Part shown: positions 26,700-35,292 of the stretch, one piece after another
Position numbering within the stretch: the stretch's first letter is position 1
Layout of the letters: the number at the start of each line of letters is the position of its first letter
Source of the DNA: Methyloterricola oryzae
GTDB lineage: Bacteria > Pseudomonadota > Gammaproteobacteria > Methylococcales > Methylococcaceae
DNA: 64,000 bases
NCBI RefSeq assembly: GCF_000934725.1
Contig: NZ_JYNS01000001.1
Location: 822,073-886,072 of the forward strand
Direction: 5' to 3'
Notes under the pieces: generated by a model
The model's input: only the letters and a program-made list of their open reading frames with translations
What the model was told of the DNA's origin: nothing
Database searches by the model: none
Made by a program: the position numbers and the translations under genes

Positions 26700-28769
26700 T
26701 TACGGGCGCGTGCCGCCGGCGTCCTGCTCGTTGCTCCAGGCCAGGGTGTGCAGGCGCATGACGGTTTCCGGGTCCGCCACCATGGAGCGTATCTCCACCG
26801 GCGACAGCTTGTCGTAACCGTCCTCGATCAGGCGGTAGATCAGCGCCTTCAGCTCATAGCGATGGCGCCGCTTCACCGGCCGGTTGGGCAACAGGGCGAA
26901 ATGCAGGGCGCATACGCCAGGGTCGGCGATGGCCTGCCGGTCGCTGCCGAAGCGGGCCTCGTTTTCGACTTCCAGTTGTTTCAGGTTCGCGTGCAGCAAG
27001 CGGATGACCTCGGGCGGATTGGACTCCTCCGGGGTGAGGAACAGGCCCATGCGGCGGGTCAGCACGCCCAGCTTGGTGCTGCTGGACATGATGGACACCG
27101 GGATAGCCAGAACCAAGCCGGCCAGCACGGGGGTGAACCACCAGAAAAAGCTGGGCACATAGGTGTAGCTGGCGACGCCCGCGGCAATGCCCACCAGGGT
27201 CTGGCCGCCATGAGCCAGTGTCGCTTCCCTGAGGCTCAAGCGGTGATCGCCGCGATTCTGCGGCGGCCAGCCGACGCTCTTGCGCATCAGGATCGACACC
27301 ACGAACTTGCTCTGGTAGAGCATCAGCACCGGCGCGGTTAACATGGAGAACACGGTCTCCAGAAAGACGCTGAGGATCACGCGGAAGAAGCCGCCGTAGC
27401 GCTTCACATCCCGCCAGCGCAGGAACAGCAGGAGCAAACCCAGCAGCTTGGGCAGGAACAGCATGGCCAGGGTGACCAGAAGAACGGTGGTCATCTCCAC
27501 CGCGTAGGATTCCGGCCAGACGGGGAAAATGTTGTCGCCGAAGAAGTAGACCGGCACTGTCTGGCTTTGCACATAGGCTTCCGAACCGGTGAATACCAGG
27601 AACAGCAGCCACAGGGGCGATGACACGTAGGACATGATGCCCATCAGCATGTGCAGCCGGCTGATGCCGGAAAAGCCGCGCGCCGTAATCAGCCCAAGGT
27701 GCTGCAGATTGCCCTGGCACCAGCGGCGGTCACGCTTGGCGTAGTCGATGAGGGTGGGCGGCAGTTCCTCGTAGCTCTCCTTGATGTCATAGCCCAGCCA
27801 GACTTCCCAGCCGGCTTTGCGCAGCAGTGCGGCTTCCACGAAGTCGTGGCTGAGGATCTCGCCCCCGAAAGGCTCGCGGCCCGGCAGCTTGGGCAGGCCG
27901 CAGTGCTTGATGAAGGGCTGGATGCGGATGATGGCGTTGTGGCCCCAGTAATTGCTGTCGGACATCTGCCACCAGGCGCTGCCCGCGGTGAATACATCGC
28001 TGTAGAGGCTGCTGCCGAACTGCAGCACCCGCGCGAACAGCGACTTGTGGTTGACCGGGAGGGGCGGTGACTGGATCAGCGCCACCCGCGGGTGGGACTC
28101 CATCAGGTCCACCATGCGCGTCAGGGCGTTGCCGCCCATCAGGCTGTCGGCGTCCAGCACGATCATGTAGCGGTAACGGCCGCCCCAGCGGGTGCAGAAG
28201 TCCTCGATGTTGCCGCTCTTGCGACTGACGTTCTTCTCCCGGTTGCGGTAGAAGATGCGCCCGTGCGCGTCGAAGTCGCAGCACATGCGGTACCAGTTCA
28301 CCTCTTCCTGCACCCAGGTGTCCGGGTCGCGGGTATCGCTGAGGATGAACAACTCGAACTCATCACCGCGCCCCGTGTCCAGCAGGGATTGGTAGATAGC
28401 CCGCAGGCCCGAGAACACCCGAACCGGGTCCTCGTTGTAGATGGGCATGATCAGGGCGGTACGCCGGGGCGTCGTGTCAATGCCGCCTTCACCCGCCCGC
28501 GACGGCATGTGGCTGATGGAGCGGCGGTCGCCGCCGCGCAGCATCACCCAGAAGCCCATGAGGGCAGTCCAGAACGAGGTGCTCACCCACAGGATCAGCA
28601 GGGTATAGAGCGCCAGCAGGACCACCTCCTGCGGCGACAGTCCGTTCTGGAAGAAGGCGCTGGTGATCATCACCATGGCGGCCAGGGTGGTCAGCACCAC
28701 CAGGGTGAAGAACAGGGTCCGCCGAATTGTGCGGGGAATCGTCGACAGGGGCGGGGCGCTGGGGGGCAT
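26700..28769 (-). CDS. mdoH: glucans biosynthesis glucosyltransferase MdoH/OpgH
   Basis: OpgH polymerises the beta-glucan backbone of osmoregulated periplasmic glucans in the inner membrane. The 689-residue protein is a GT2 family enzyme with membrane helices at the start (LFFTLVVLTTLAAMV) and a cluster in residues 400-560. The glycosyltransferase core shows IVLDADSLM, the DVFTAGSAWW region and the processive QxxRW-like KRDRRWCQGNLQHL. It is shorter than the Escherichia coli protein of about 850 residues, because it lacks most of the cytosolic N-terminal extension. The small gene directly upstream could supply that part. It is the last gene of the mdoG-orf-mdoH operon. Confidence 0.92.
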   Translation of the reverse strand: MPPSAPPLSTIPRTIRRTLFFTLVVLTTLAAMVMITSAFFQNGLSPQEVVLLALYTLLILWVSTSFWTALMGFWVMLRGGDRRSISHMPSRAGEGGIDTTPRRTALIMPIYNEDPVRVFSGLRAIYQSLLDTGRGDEFELFILSDTRDPDTWVQEEVNWYRMCCDFDAHGRIFYRNREKNVSRKSGNIEDFCTRWGGRYRYMIVLDADSLMGGNALTRMVDLMESHPRVALIQSPPLPVNHKSLFARVLQFGSSLYSDVFTAGSAWWQMSDSNYWGHNAIIRIQPFIKHCGLPKLPGREPFGGEILSHDFVEAALLRKAGWEVWLGYDIKESYEELPPTLIDYAKRDRRWCQGNLQHLGLITARGFSGISRLHMLMGIMSYVSSPLWLLFLVFTGSEAYVQSQTVPVYFFGDNIFPVWPESYAVEMTTVLLVTLAMLFLPKLLGLLLLFLRWRDVKRYGGFFRVILSVFLETVFSMLTAPVLMLYQSKFVVSILMRKSVGWPPQNRGDHRLSLREATLAHGGQTLVGIAAGVASYTYVPSFFWWFTPVLAGLVLAIPVSIMSSSTKLGVLTRRMGLFLTPEESNPPEVIRLLHANLKQLEVENEARFGSDRQAIADPGVCALHFALLPNRPVKRRHRYELKALIYRLIEDGYDKLSPVEIRSMVADPETVMRLHTLAWSNEQDAGGTRP

Positions 28770-28786
28770 GTTCGGCTCGGGTCCGT

Positions 28787-29290
28787 TTACTGGCGCGGCG
28801 GCTGGCGGAAAAGGAAGGAAATCGGCTGCTCGTGCATTTCCTGGGGCACTTCCGGGGGCGTCGCCTGTGGGATGATCGCCGCAAGGGACGCCAGCTTGGC
28901 GTCTTCGCCATCTTGCCCCTGCAAGACACTGTCGCTAGCCATGGCGCCTTCCCCCAGCAGCAGCGCCGCGCGCGCCGCCGCCAGGTCGTGCAGGTGTTTG
29001 ACGCCCTGTAGGTTCAGGGATTGCGCCAGGGCGGCGTCGAACCGGCGCTGGGCTTCCTCCAAGGAGCGGCGCAGCAATTCCTCGTGTTGCCCCGGTGCCG
29101 CGCGGCGGCTGGCACGCTGTAGACAGGCGGCGCTGAGGCGTCGCACCAGGTCCTGGTCCCTGATACCCAGGCGGTCAAGATAAGCAACCACCCGTGCCTC
29201 CACCACCGGCGGGAAACCCGGCGTTGGCGCGGCCGAATCCGACTCCGCGTGCTCCGGCGCCAGCACCGCCTCGGTCACTTCGCGCTCCAT
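28787..29290 (-). CDS. small protein encoded between mdoG and mdoH
   Basis: A 167-residue soluble protein, rich in Ala, Arg, Glu and Gln and mostly helical by pattern (DLVRRLSAACLQRASRRA, EELLRRSLEEAQRRFDAALA). Its ATG lies inside the last codons of mdoG, overlapping by 16 bases, so translation is probably coupled. mdoH starts 17 bases after its stop. It ends in the cluster QPISFLFRQPPRQ. I do not recognise it. Since mdoH here lacks the long cytosolic N-terminus, this protein may be the split-off N-terminal domain or an accessory regulator of glucan synthesis. That is inference from position only. Confidence 0.6.
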   Translation of the reverse strand: MEREVTEAVLAPEHAESDSAAPTPGFPPVVEARVVAYLDRLGIRDQDLVRRLSAACLQRASRRAAPGQHEELLRRSLEEAQRRFDAALAQSLNLQGVKHLHDLAAARAALLLGEGAMASDSVLQGQDGEDAKLASLAAIIPQATPPEVPQEMHEQPISFLFRQPPRQ

Positions 29291-30849
29291 TGGTACACCC
29301 AGGTTTCGGTCAGAATTTCGCCGTTCAGTTTGAGCACCGCACGCAGTTCCACCGGATCCTTGTCCTTCTCAGGAGCTAGGTCGAAACTCAGCCGCCACGT
29401 GCCATCGATATCGTTCTTGTGCACCACGGTGTTGCTGATGCGACCCGAGGATGCGCTGACGTCCGCCTCGATCTTGGCCTGGTCACCGTACAATTTCAGC
29501 GCCGGGCTCCCGAAGTCCACCACGAACTTGCGGCTCTGCGGGTTCAGCGCGTCGCCGATGCTGGCGCCCACCCGGGTGGCGACCGGCTTGCCGAGCCCCG
29601 AAGCGCGCGGGTCTTCGCGGGAGAAGTGCAAGCGGTACTGGAACTGGTAGTCCTTGCCCTCGCCGGTAGCGATATCGGGCATCCAGAAGGCCACGATGTT
29701 GTCGTATTTCTCGGCGTCGCTGGGAATCTCGATCAGATAGATGGAACCGGGGCCCCAGTCGCCCAAGGCTTCCACCCAGGCGCTGGGCCGCTCGTGGTAG
29801 CGGGCCTCCAAATCCTGGTAATGGTCGTATTGGCGGTCGCGGGTCATCAGGCCGAAGCCTGCCGGATTGTTGTCCTTGAACACGCTGATGCGCAGGTGCT
29901 TGGGATTGTTCAGCGGACGCCAGACCCATTCGCCATTGCTGCGTCCCATGAGCAGGCCGTCGGAGTCGTGCACCTCGGGGCGGAAATCGTCCATGAAGCG
30001 GTCCGTATTCTCGCCGTGGTAGAACATGCTGGTCAGCGGCGCCATGCCGAGGCGCTCCACCGCCTTGCGGAAGAAGATATGGCTGCTGACCTCCATGGTC
30101 AGGTCCAGCCCGGGGTGGATGACGAAACGGTAGGCTCCGGTGACGCTGCTGCTGTCAAGCAGGGCATGGACCACCAGGGTCGTGGCGTCCTTGGCCGGCT
30201 TCTCGATCCAGAACTCGCGGAAGATGGGGAACTCCTCGGCCTTGGGCAGGCCGGTGTCCACCGCCAGGCCGCGGGCCGATAATCCGTAGGCCTGGCCCAG
30301 GCCGACGGCGCGGAAATAGCTGGCGCCCAGGAAGACGGTGATCTCGTCGAACACGTCGTCCCGGCGTAGCGGGTAGTGAAAGCGCAGACCGGCGAAACCG
30401 AGGTCCGAGGGCGGCGTGCTGGGCAAGGTGTTCTTGCCGAAGTCGAACAGTTCCGGCGAATAGGCCAGCCGGGTGGCGACGCCCTGGTCGACCACGTTGA
30501 TCTGGACCCGGTCCTTGAACATGAAACCACGGTGAAACAACTGCAGACGGAAGGGCAAGCCCTCATCCTTCCACAGAGCCTTGTCCGGCTTGTAGCGAAT
30601 GTCGCGGTATTGATCGTAATCGAGCAGGCCAAGAAACTCCGGCATGCCGCTGTCATCGCGCGCGTAGGGCTTGGCGGCCAGATCCCTGGCCCGCTGCTCC
30701 ACATCGGCGAACTCGAAGGGCTTGGCGGCAGGGGCCGGCGTCGCCGCGGGCACTTCGGTGGCCTTGGCCCCCAGGGCTTCGGCGCCGGTCAGTCCGAGTA
30801 GCAGGGGTAACAGCAGCCAGATTAAGCGAATTCGTTTGCTCACAATCAC
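29275..30849 (-). CDS. mdoG: periplasmic glucan biosynthesis protein MdoG/OpgG
   Basis: OpgG is a periplasmic protein that acts with OpgH on the glucan backbone. The product has about 524 residues, with a signal peptide (RLIWLLLPLLLGLTGAEALG) and the family blocks YDQYRDIRYKPDKALWK, FHRGFMFKDRV, GASYFRAVGLGQAYGLSARG and MTRDRQYDHYQDLEARYH. The start is a GTG: one at 30849 and one at 30843 both follow an AAGGA, so either may be used. A longer frame to 31005 would put the signal peptide inside the protein. The downstream gene overlaps its stop by 16 bases. Confidence 0.93.
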   Translation of the reverse strand: MIVSKRIRLIWLLLPLLLGLTGAEALGAKATEVPAATPAPAAKPFEFADVEQRARDLAAKPYARDDSGMPEFLGLLDYDQYRDIRYKPDKALWKDEGLPFRLQLFHRGFMFKDRVQINVVDQGVATRLAYSPELFDFGKNTLPSTPPSDLGFAGLRFHYPLRRDDVFDEITVFLGASYFRAVGLGQAYGLSARGLAVDTGLPKAEEFPIFREFWIEKPAKDATTLVVHALLDSSSVTGAYRFVIHPGLDLTMEVSSHIFFRKAVERLGMAPLTSMFYHGENTDRFMDDFRPEVHDSDGLLMGRSNGEWVWRPLNNPKHLRISVFKDNNPAGFGLMTRDRQYDHYQDLEARYHERPSAWVEALGDWGPGSIYLIEIPSDAEKYDNIVAFWMPDIATGEGKDYQFQYRLHFSREDPRASGLGKPVATRVGASIGDALNPQSRKFVVDFGSPALKLYGDQAKIEADVSASSGRISNTVVHKNDIDGTWRLSFDLAPEKDKDPVELRAVLKLNGEILTETWVYQWSAK

Positions 30850-31226
30850 GCGGTCCTTGGAAAGGATTGGATTATACGTTGCTGGGGGAGCCGATAGAAC
30901 AAGCCCCTCAGGGAAGGCCGGCGATGGCGCGCTTCGGCGTGGCAGCCGCAGGGAACGCCAGGCGGGCCGGGTTCGCATCGGGTAGTCACGGTATGCTTGA
31001 CACACCGAAGGTCTGCCCTGCCAGGAAACCGGCCATCCCGCGCCCGGCCAGGTTCAGTTCCGGTTTCCGCCGACCGGGCACACAGACCCGTTCCCGCCCA
31101 ATTGCCTTGTAAAAATAATGTGATTTGGACCTTAGTATACAATGGACGCCCGACTTCCTGTATTGTCGGCCAAAGCCGACAACCTGCCGGAGGGCGGGCT
31201 GCAGAACCTGTTCGGGAACGCCCGCC
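30850..31226. other. divergent intergenic region between mdoG and sixA
   Basis: About 377 bases lie between the two diverging starts. Frames run upstream from both genes but lack family-like sequence. The sixA-proximal half has an AT-rich patch around 31105-31145 (AAAAATAATGTG and TATACAATGG) that probably contains a promoter, but I cannot assign a clear -35/-10 pair. I see no terminator or RNA motif. Confidence 0.4.
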
Positions 31227-31733
31227 ATGAAGACGCTAATACTGATACGCCACGCCAAATCCAGCTGGAAAGACACCAGCCTGCGCGACCGCGAGCGACC
31301 ACTGAACAAACGCGGCAAGCGAGACGCCCCGGTCATGGGGAGACAGTTAAGCGACGCGGCGCTGCTCCCGGATTTGATCGTGTCGAGTCCCGCCGTACGC
31401 GCCATTAAAACCGCACGCAAGATCGCGAAGGCCGTAGGCCACGATCGAAACCGGATCACGATACGGGAAGAAGTCTACATGGGCGGCGTCGACAGCCTGC
31501 TCGCCCTGATTCAAGGCCTGGACGAGCAGGCCACGCGGGTCTACCTGGTGGGACATAACCCGGATCTCACCGATCTGGCTATAAGGTTGACCGACGCAGG
31601 CCTGGCCGACATCCCCACCTGCGGCATCGCCGTGCTGGAGTTTCCCTGCGCAAGCTGGCGCGAATGCACCGCAACGCAGGGACGCCTGGCTCTGTTGCTC
31701 AGGCCGGAACGCGAGAGCCGCCCGCCGGCCTGA
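31227..31733 (+). CDS. sixA: SixA-family histidine phosphatase
   Basis: A 168-residue histidine phosphatase with the phosphohistidine motif at its very start, LILIRHAKSSW, and the second His in LVGHNPDLTDLA. SixA removes phosphate from histidine phosphotransfer proteins and modulates phosphorelays or the nitrogen PTS. The start at 31227 gives the usual N-terminus MKTLILIRHAKS; the frame extends upstream but without homology-like sequence. It converges on minE, with a palindromic element between them. The partner protein is not visible in the window. Confidence 0.82.
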   Translation: MKTLILIRHAKSSWKDTSLRDRERPLNKRGKRDAPVMGRQLSDAALLPDLIVSSPAVRAIKTARKIAKAVGHDRNRITIREEVYMGGVDSLLALIQGLDEQATRVYLVGHNPDLTDLAIRLTDAGLADIPTCGIAVLEFPCASWRECTATQGRLALLLRPERESRPPA

Positions 31734-31875
31734 GAGCTTGTGAAAAAATCTAGGGCGCGTCCCGATTGCTGCGTCGCGCGGCGCTCGGTTTCCTCATGCA
31801 CCCCATGTACAAAGCGGTTCCTGTGCTCCGGGCCCCTTGCCCTTGGGCCGCTCGTTACGATTTTTCACAGCCTCT
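31733..31875. repeat. 143-bp palindromic intergenic element between sixA and minE
   Basis: The ends are inverted copies: AGAGCTTGTGAAAAAATC at 31733-31750 and GATTTTTCACAGCCTCT at 31859-31875, which match over about 15 of 18 positions with one length difference. The interior is GC-rich and partly self-complementary (GGGCCCCTTGCCCTTGGGCC near 31830). The size, terminal inverted repeats and position between two convergent stops fit a MITE or REP-type intergenic repeat that also serves as a two-way terminator. I see no second copy in this window. Confidence 0.55.
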
Positions 31876-31879
31876 GCGC

Positions 31880-32161
31880 TCAGACGCGCCGGGCGCGCTT
31901 GGGTTCGCCGCCCTCCTCGGGCAGCACGATATTCAGTTCCAGAATCTCGCGGTTTTCGTCCTGCTCCATGGTCACGGAAATGGCGTCGGACTCCACGTTG
32001 ACATACTTGCGAATGACCTCCAGCAATTCCTTCTGCAGCATGGGCAGGTAATCCGGCTTGCTGCGCTCGGCCCGTTCGTGCGCCACCAGAATCTGCAGGC
32101 GCTCCTTCGCGATGGCGGCGGTCGGCTGGCGGGTGCCGCGGAAATAGTCGAGTAGTCCCAT
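31880..32161 (-). CDS. minE: cell division topological specificity factor MinE
   Basis: MinE drives pole-to-pole oscillation of MinCD and keeps the division inhibitor away from midcell. The 93-residue protein has the N-terminal membrane-targeting segment MGLLDYFRG, the MinD-activating stretch [14 protein letters not shown] and the dimerisation domain [15 protein letters not shown]. The start at 32161 lies one base after the minD stop. It is the last gene of minCDE. Confidence 0.96.
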   Translation of the reverse strand: MGLLDYFRGTRQPTAAIAKERLQILVAHERAERSKPDYLPMLQKELLEVIRKYVNVESDAISVTMEQDENREILELNIVLPEEGGEPKRARRV

Positions 32162-32162
32162 G

Positions 32163-32972
32163 TCAACCTCCGAACAGGCGGGCGAGGAAACCCTTCTTCT
32201 CTCCATTGACGAAGCGGTGCGGCACTTCGTCGCCCAGGTAGCGCTTCACCACGTCGCGATATGCCTGGCCGGCATCGCTCTTGTCGTCCAGGATCACCGG
32301 CGCGCCGGAGTTGGAGGCTGTCAGCACGGCCTTGGACTCGGGGATCACCCCCAGCAGATGCAGCGACAGGATCTCCTGTACATCGTCCACGCTGAGCATT
32401 TCCCCGAGCTTCACACGTTGCGGCGAGTAGCGGGTCAGCAAAAGATATTCCTTGATCGGCTCGGCACCGGTCTCGGCCCGCCGCGACTTGCTGGCCAGAA
32501 TACCCAGCATGCGGTCGGAGTCGCGCACCGAAGACACTTCCGGGTTGGTCACGACGATGGCGTCATCGGCGAAATACATGGCCAGGGTGGCGCCGCGCTC
32601 GATGCCGGCGGGCGAGTCGCAGACGATGTAATCGTAGGTCTGGGAAAGCTCGTCCAGTACCTTGCCCACGCCCTCCACGGTGAGGGAGTCCTTGTCGCGG
32701 GTCTGTGAGGCGGGCAGGATGAACAGATTCTCGGAACGCTTGTCCTTGATCAGCGCCTGGTTCAGGGTGGCCTCGCCGTTGATGACATTGACGAAGTCGT
32801 AAACCACCCGTCGCTCGCAGCCCATGATCAGGTCCAGGTTGCGCAGGCCCACGTCGAAGTCGATCACCGCCGTGCGATGCCCCGACTGTGCCAGCCCCAT
32901 GGCGATGGCGGCGCTGGTGGTGGTTTTGCCCACGCCTCCCTTGCCAGACGTTACTACGATGATGCGTGCCAA
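32163..32972 (-). CDS. minD: septum site-determining ATPase MinD
   Basis: MinD is the membrane-bound ATPase that recruits MinC and responds to MinE. The 269-residue product has the deviant Walker [10 protein letters not shown], the [16 protein letters not shown] block and the C-terminal amphipathic membrane-targeting helix GFLARLFGG. The start is a TTG at 32972: a GGAGGG lies exactly 7 bases upstream, and the resulting protein begins [12 protein letters not shown], one residue shorter than the Escherichia coli protein. An upstream TTG at 32987 would place the ribosome binding site inside the gene. It lies between minC and minE. Confidence 0.95.
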   Translation of the reverse strand: MARIIVVTSGKGGVGKTTTSAAIAMGLAQSGHRTAVIDFDVGLRNLDLIMGCERRVVYDFVNVINGEATLNQALIKDKRSENLFILPASQTRDKDSLTVEGVGKVLDELSQTYDYIVCDSPAGIERGATLAMYFADDAIVVTNPEVSSVRDSDRMLGILASKSRRAETGAEPIKEYLLLTRYSPQRVKLGEMLSVDDVQEILSLHLLGVIPESKAVLTASNSGAPVILDDKSDAGQAYRDVVKRYLGDEVPHRFVNGEKKGFLARLFGG

Positions 32973-32979
32973 ATTCTTG

Positions 32980-32985
32980 CCCTCC
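32980..32985 (-). promoter_or_regulatory. strong ribosome binding site that sets the minD TTG start
   Basis: GGAGGG on the minus strand, separated from the TTG at 32972 by 7 bases. A strong Shine-Dalgarno with a weak start codon may tune MinD output relative to MinC and MinE. Confidence 0.6.
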
Positions 32986-32997
32986 AAGGTTGATGAA

Positions 32998-33735
32998 TCA
33001 GAGATCTTCGATGATCAGGGAATTGTCGCGGAAATAGATCTGCACGGGCTTGTTGCGGACCGAGTCGTCCAGATGCTCGCTGATCTTGTAGTGGCCGCCG
33101 ATGGCGATCAGCTCGGCATCCAGGTCCATGCAGAAGATGCGCGCCTCCAGGTTGCCCTGGACACCGGCCAGGGCCCGTCCCCGCAGCGCGTTGTAGACGT
33201 GGATATTGCCGTCGGCCATGATTTCGGCACCGGCGCTGACCGGCGCCAGCACCACCAGGTCGCCGCCCGGCGCGTAGATTCGCTGCCCCGAGCGCACCGG
33301 CTGTTCGATCAGCTTGCCTGGCAGGCTGCCGGGTGCCGGCGCGGGAGGCGCCTTGGGCGCTGGCGCTGGCTTGGGCGCGGGATGGGCGTGGTCGGTCTTC
33401 GTATCCGCCAGCACCGCCAGCTCCGCCTCCTGGGCCGCCCCCTGAAGCGCCGGACCGCCCCCGCGCACGCCCACCGGAACCAGTCCGCAGGTCCTGAGCG
33501 CCTGCACCAGCTGCAGAAAATCCGGGATCTCGCCTTCCGGAGGAAGCTCGTGGAGATCGATGGCCACCGGCGCATGCCGGAAGAACTCGGGTGCCTGGCG
33601 CACCTTGGCGCCGAGTTGCACGGCGACCGCCGCCACGTCGCAGCTCAACAGCTTGAGCACGGGCAGACTGATGGAACCGCCCTTGATCTCGAAAAGCGGT
33701 CCAGACGCTTCAGGGCCGGGAGGGGCTGCGCTCAT
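32998..33735 (-). CDS. minC: septum site-determining protein MinC
   Basis: MinC blocks FtsZ assembly away from midcell. The 245-residue protein has an N-terminal FtsZ-interacting domain (to about residue 110, including FFRHAPVAIDL), a Pro/Ala-rich linker (AHPAPKPAPAPKAPP) and a C-terminal beta-helix that binds MinD, with QRIYAPGGDLVVLAPVSAGA and GNIHVYNALRGRALAGVQG. GGAGA precedes the ATG. It is the first gene of minCDE; minD starts 25 bases after its stop. Confidence 0.95.
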   Translation of the reverse strand: MSAAPPGPEASGPLFEIKGGSISLPVLKLLSCDVAAVAVQLGAKVRQAPEFFRHAPVAIDLHELPPEGEIPDFLQLVQALRTCGLVPVGVRGGGPALQGAAQEAELAVLADTKTDHAHPAPKPAPAPKAPPAPAPGSLPGKLIEQPVRSGQRIYAPGGDLVVLAPVSAGAEIMADGNIHVYNALRGRALAGVQGNLEARIFCMDLDAELIAIGGHYKISEHLDDSVRNKPVQIYFRDNSLIIEDL

Positions 33736-33826
33736 TCAGGGATTCTCCTTCCAGTGGTGCAGTGATTTTCCGTATCGCGCCGGGGCGGCGTAGCCCTCTC
33801 CGGCCGGCCGGCGCCACGCGCCGGGC

Positions 33827-34447
33827 TCATTGCCCCTTGCGCAGGTGCAGCATGGTGAACAGTCCCAGCGGCGGCAAGCTGCGGCGTTCGACCTCGTGCA
33901 GGGAGGTGTGTGCGAGAATCTCCTGCAGCGCCATGTCGGGCCGCCAGCCCAGCTTGCTGGAGAGGGGCGCCAGCATGGATTCGAAGCGCCGGCGAAATCC
34001 GCGCTCGGCCACGAAGTGGTTAACGATGATGACGTCGCCACCGGGCTTGCACACCCGCTCGATCTCCTTGATGACCTTCTCGGGCTCCGGCACCACGGAC
34101 ATGACGTAGGCCGCCACCACGGCATCGAAATGCTCGTCCGGGTAGTGCAACTTGCGGGCATCCATGATCTCGAGTTGCGTCACGTGCCCGAGCCGTTTGG
34201 TGCGCACGCGCCGGTGGGCACGCTCCAGCATGTGCGGCGAAATATCGATGCCGTGCACCTGATGTTCACGGCGGTAGAAGGAGAGACTGATGCCCGTGCC
34301 GACCCCCACCTCGAGGATCTTGCCGGGCTGCTTGTTGGTCAACCCGGCGGCCAGGGAGCGTCCCCGGAAACTGAGCAACCAGCCAAAGGTATGGTCATAG
34401 ACCGGCGCATAACGTGCATACGACTTCAAAATAGCTTCGATCTGCAT
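33827..34447 (-). CDS. class I SAM methyltransferase, PmtA-like (phosphatidylethanolamine N-methyltransferase?)
   Basis: A 206-residue methyltransferase with the SAM-binding motif ILEVGVGTGISL, the acidic residue in VHGIDISPHML, and the blocks FDAVVAAYVMSVVPEPEKV and VCKPGGDVIIVNHF. The overall run from YARYAPVYDHTFGWLLSFRG onward is like the Rhodobacter/Sinorhizobium-type PmtA that methylates phosphatidylethanolamine to phosphatidylcholine, a lipid known in many methanotrophs. UbiE-type quinone methylation is the main alternative. The ATG at 34447 has an AGGA upstream. It lies directly upstream of minC on the same strand. Confidence 0.65.
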   Translation of the reverse strand: MQIEAILKSYARYAPVYDHTFGWLLSFRGRSLAAGLTNKQPGKILEVGVGTGISLSFYRREHQVHGIDISPHMLERAHRRVRTKRLGHVTQLEIMDARKLHYPDEHFDAVVAAYVMSVVPEPEKVIKEIERVCKPGGDVIIVNHFVAERGFRRRFESMLAPLSSKLGWRPDMALQEILAHTSLHEVERRSLPPLGLFTMLHLRKGQ

Positions 34448-34729
34448 TGATTCCTGTCTCTCTTGGGGAAGACTTGCCGCCGCGGACCCGCGTCTGTCGG
34501 CTTCGCAACCGCCCCGGAGGGCAGACAAGCCGCAGGAGTTCGCTTCGCGACCTGCGCGGGAACGGGTCGCTCCCTTGGTACACTTAGGGGATTATACCGT
34601 GCTGGTCCGCGTCAAAGACAGTCGCCCGATAGCGCTGCTCGGATAGCTCTGTTCCGCATGCTTCAATCTGGATTAAAATGCTGTTGCCGGCTCGGCTGGC
34701 CCCTTCAGCAACAACGATTTGAGTGCGGT

Positions 34730-34975
34730 ATGAGCAAGTTCCTCGAAGTCCGGCTGTCACAGACCCCCGACGTGTTCCTTCCCCGAGCCAAGGAAACGGC
34801 CAGAGCCAACGGCGTGCACTTGACCGGCGACCACGAGACCGGACACTTCAATGGACGCGGGATCGAGGGAGCCTACCGCATCGATGGCGACACCCTGGCC
34901 ATCCACATCCGGAAGAAGCCCTTGATCATGCCGTGGACGATGATCGAAGCGGCGGTGCGCAGCTTCTTCGCCTGA
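34730..34975 (+). CDS. small hypothetical protein
   Basis: An 81-residue protein (begins SKFLEVRLSQTPDVFLPRAK) with no membrane segment. The pattern HFNGRGIEGAYRIDGDTLAI followed by HIRKKPLIMPWTMIEAAV suggests a small alpha/beta fold, like many short polyhydroxyalkanoate-unrelated proteins of unknown function. A GAG about 6 bases upstream could be its ribosome binding site. It converges on the SelW-like gene with 5 bases between stops. I do not recognise a function. Confidence 0.6.
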   Translation: MSKFLEVRLSQTPDVFLPRAKETARANGVHLTGDHETGHFNGRGIEGAYRIDGDTLAIHIRKKPLIMPWTMIEAAVRSFFA

Positions 34976-34980
34976 GCGGC

Positions 34981-35262
34981 TCAAGGCCGGTCGCTGTGGC
35001 CGAGGGGCTTGTCGGGAGCGATGGCGTCCCGGACGCGCTGCTTGAGTTCCTTGGCTTCCGGGAAGCGTCCCTCCTGCTTGCGCGACCACAGGGACAGGCT
35101 GCCACAACGAATTTCAAATACCCCTCCGGTGCCCGGAACCAGGGCCACACCTCCCAATTCCTGCTCAAAAGTGGTTAGCAGCTCCTGGGCCAGCCAGGCC
35201 GCCCGCAGCAGCCAGCGGCATTGGGTGCAGTATTCGATTTCGATGCGGGGCATGTCAGTCAT
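34981..35262 (-). CDS. SelT/SelW/SelH-family thioredoxin-like protein
   Basis: A 93-residue protein with the family signature EIEYCTQCRWLLRAAWLAQELL: a CxxC redox pair in a thioredoxin-like first strand-helix unit, with Cys where some relatives have selenocysteine. The second half, GVFEIRCGSLSLWSRKQEGRFPEAKELKQR, is cut here by position: the phrase around residues 48-75 matches the rest of the Rdx family. The role is a small thiol redox protein with unknown partner. The start may be 35262 or 35253. It follows the TauE gene on the same strand. Confidence 0.8.
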   Translation of the reverse strand: MTDMPRIEIEYCTQCRWLLRAAWLAQELLTTFEQELGGVALVPGTGGVFEIRCGSLSLWSRKQEGRFPEAKELKQRVRDAIAPDKPLGHSDRP

Positions 35263-35292
35263 GCGGGGTCGCGGCGCAGGTGAGATGGTCTG

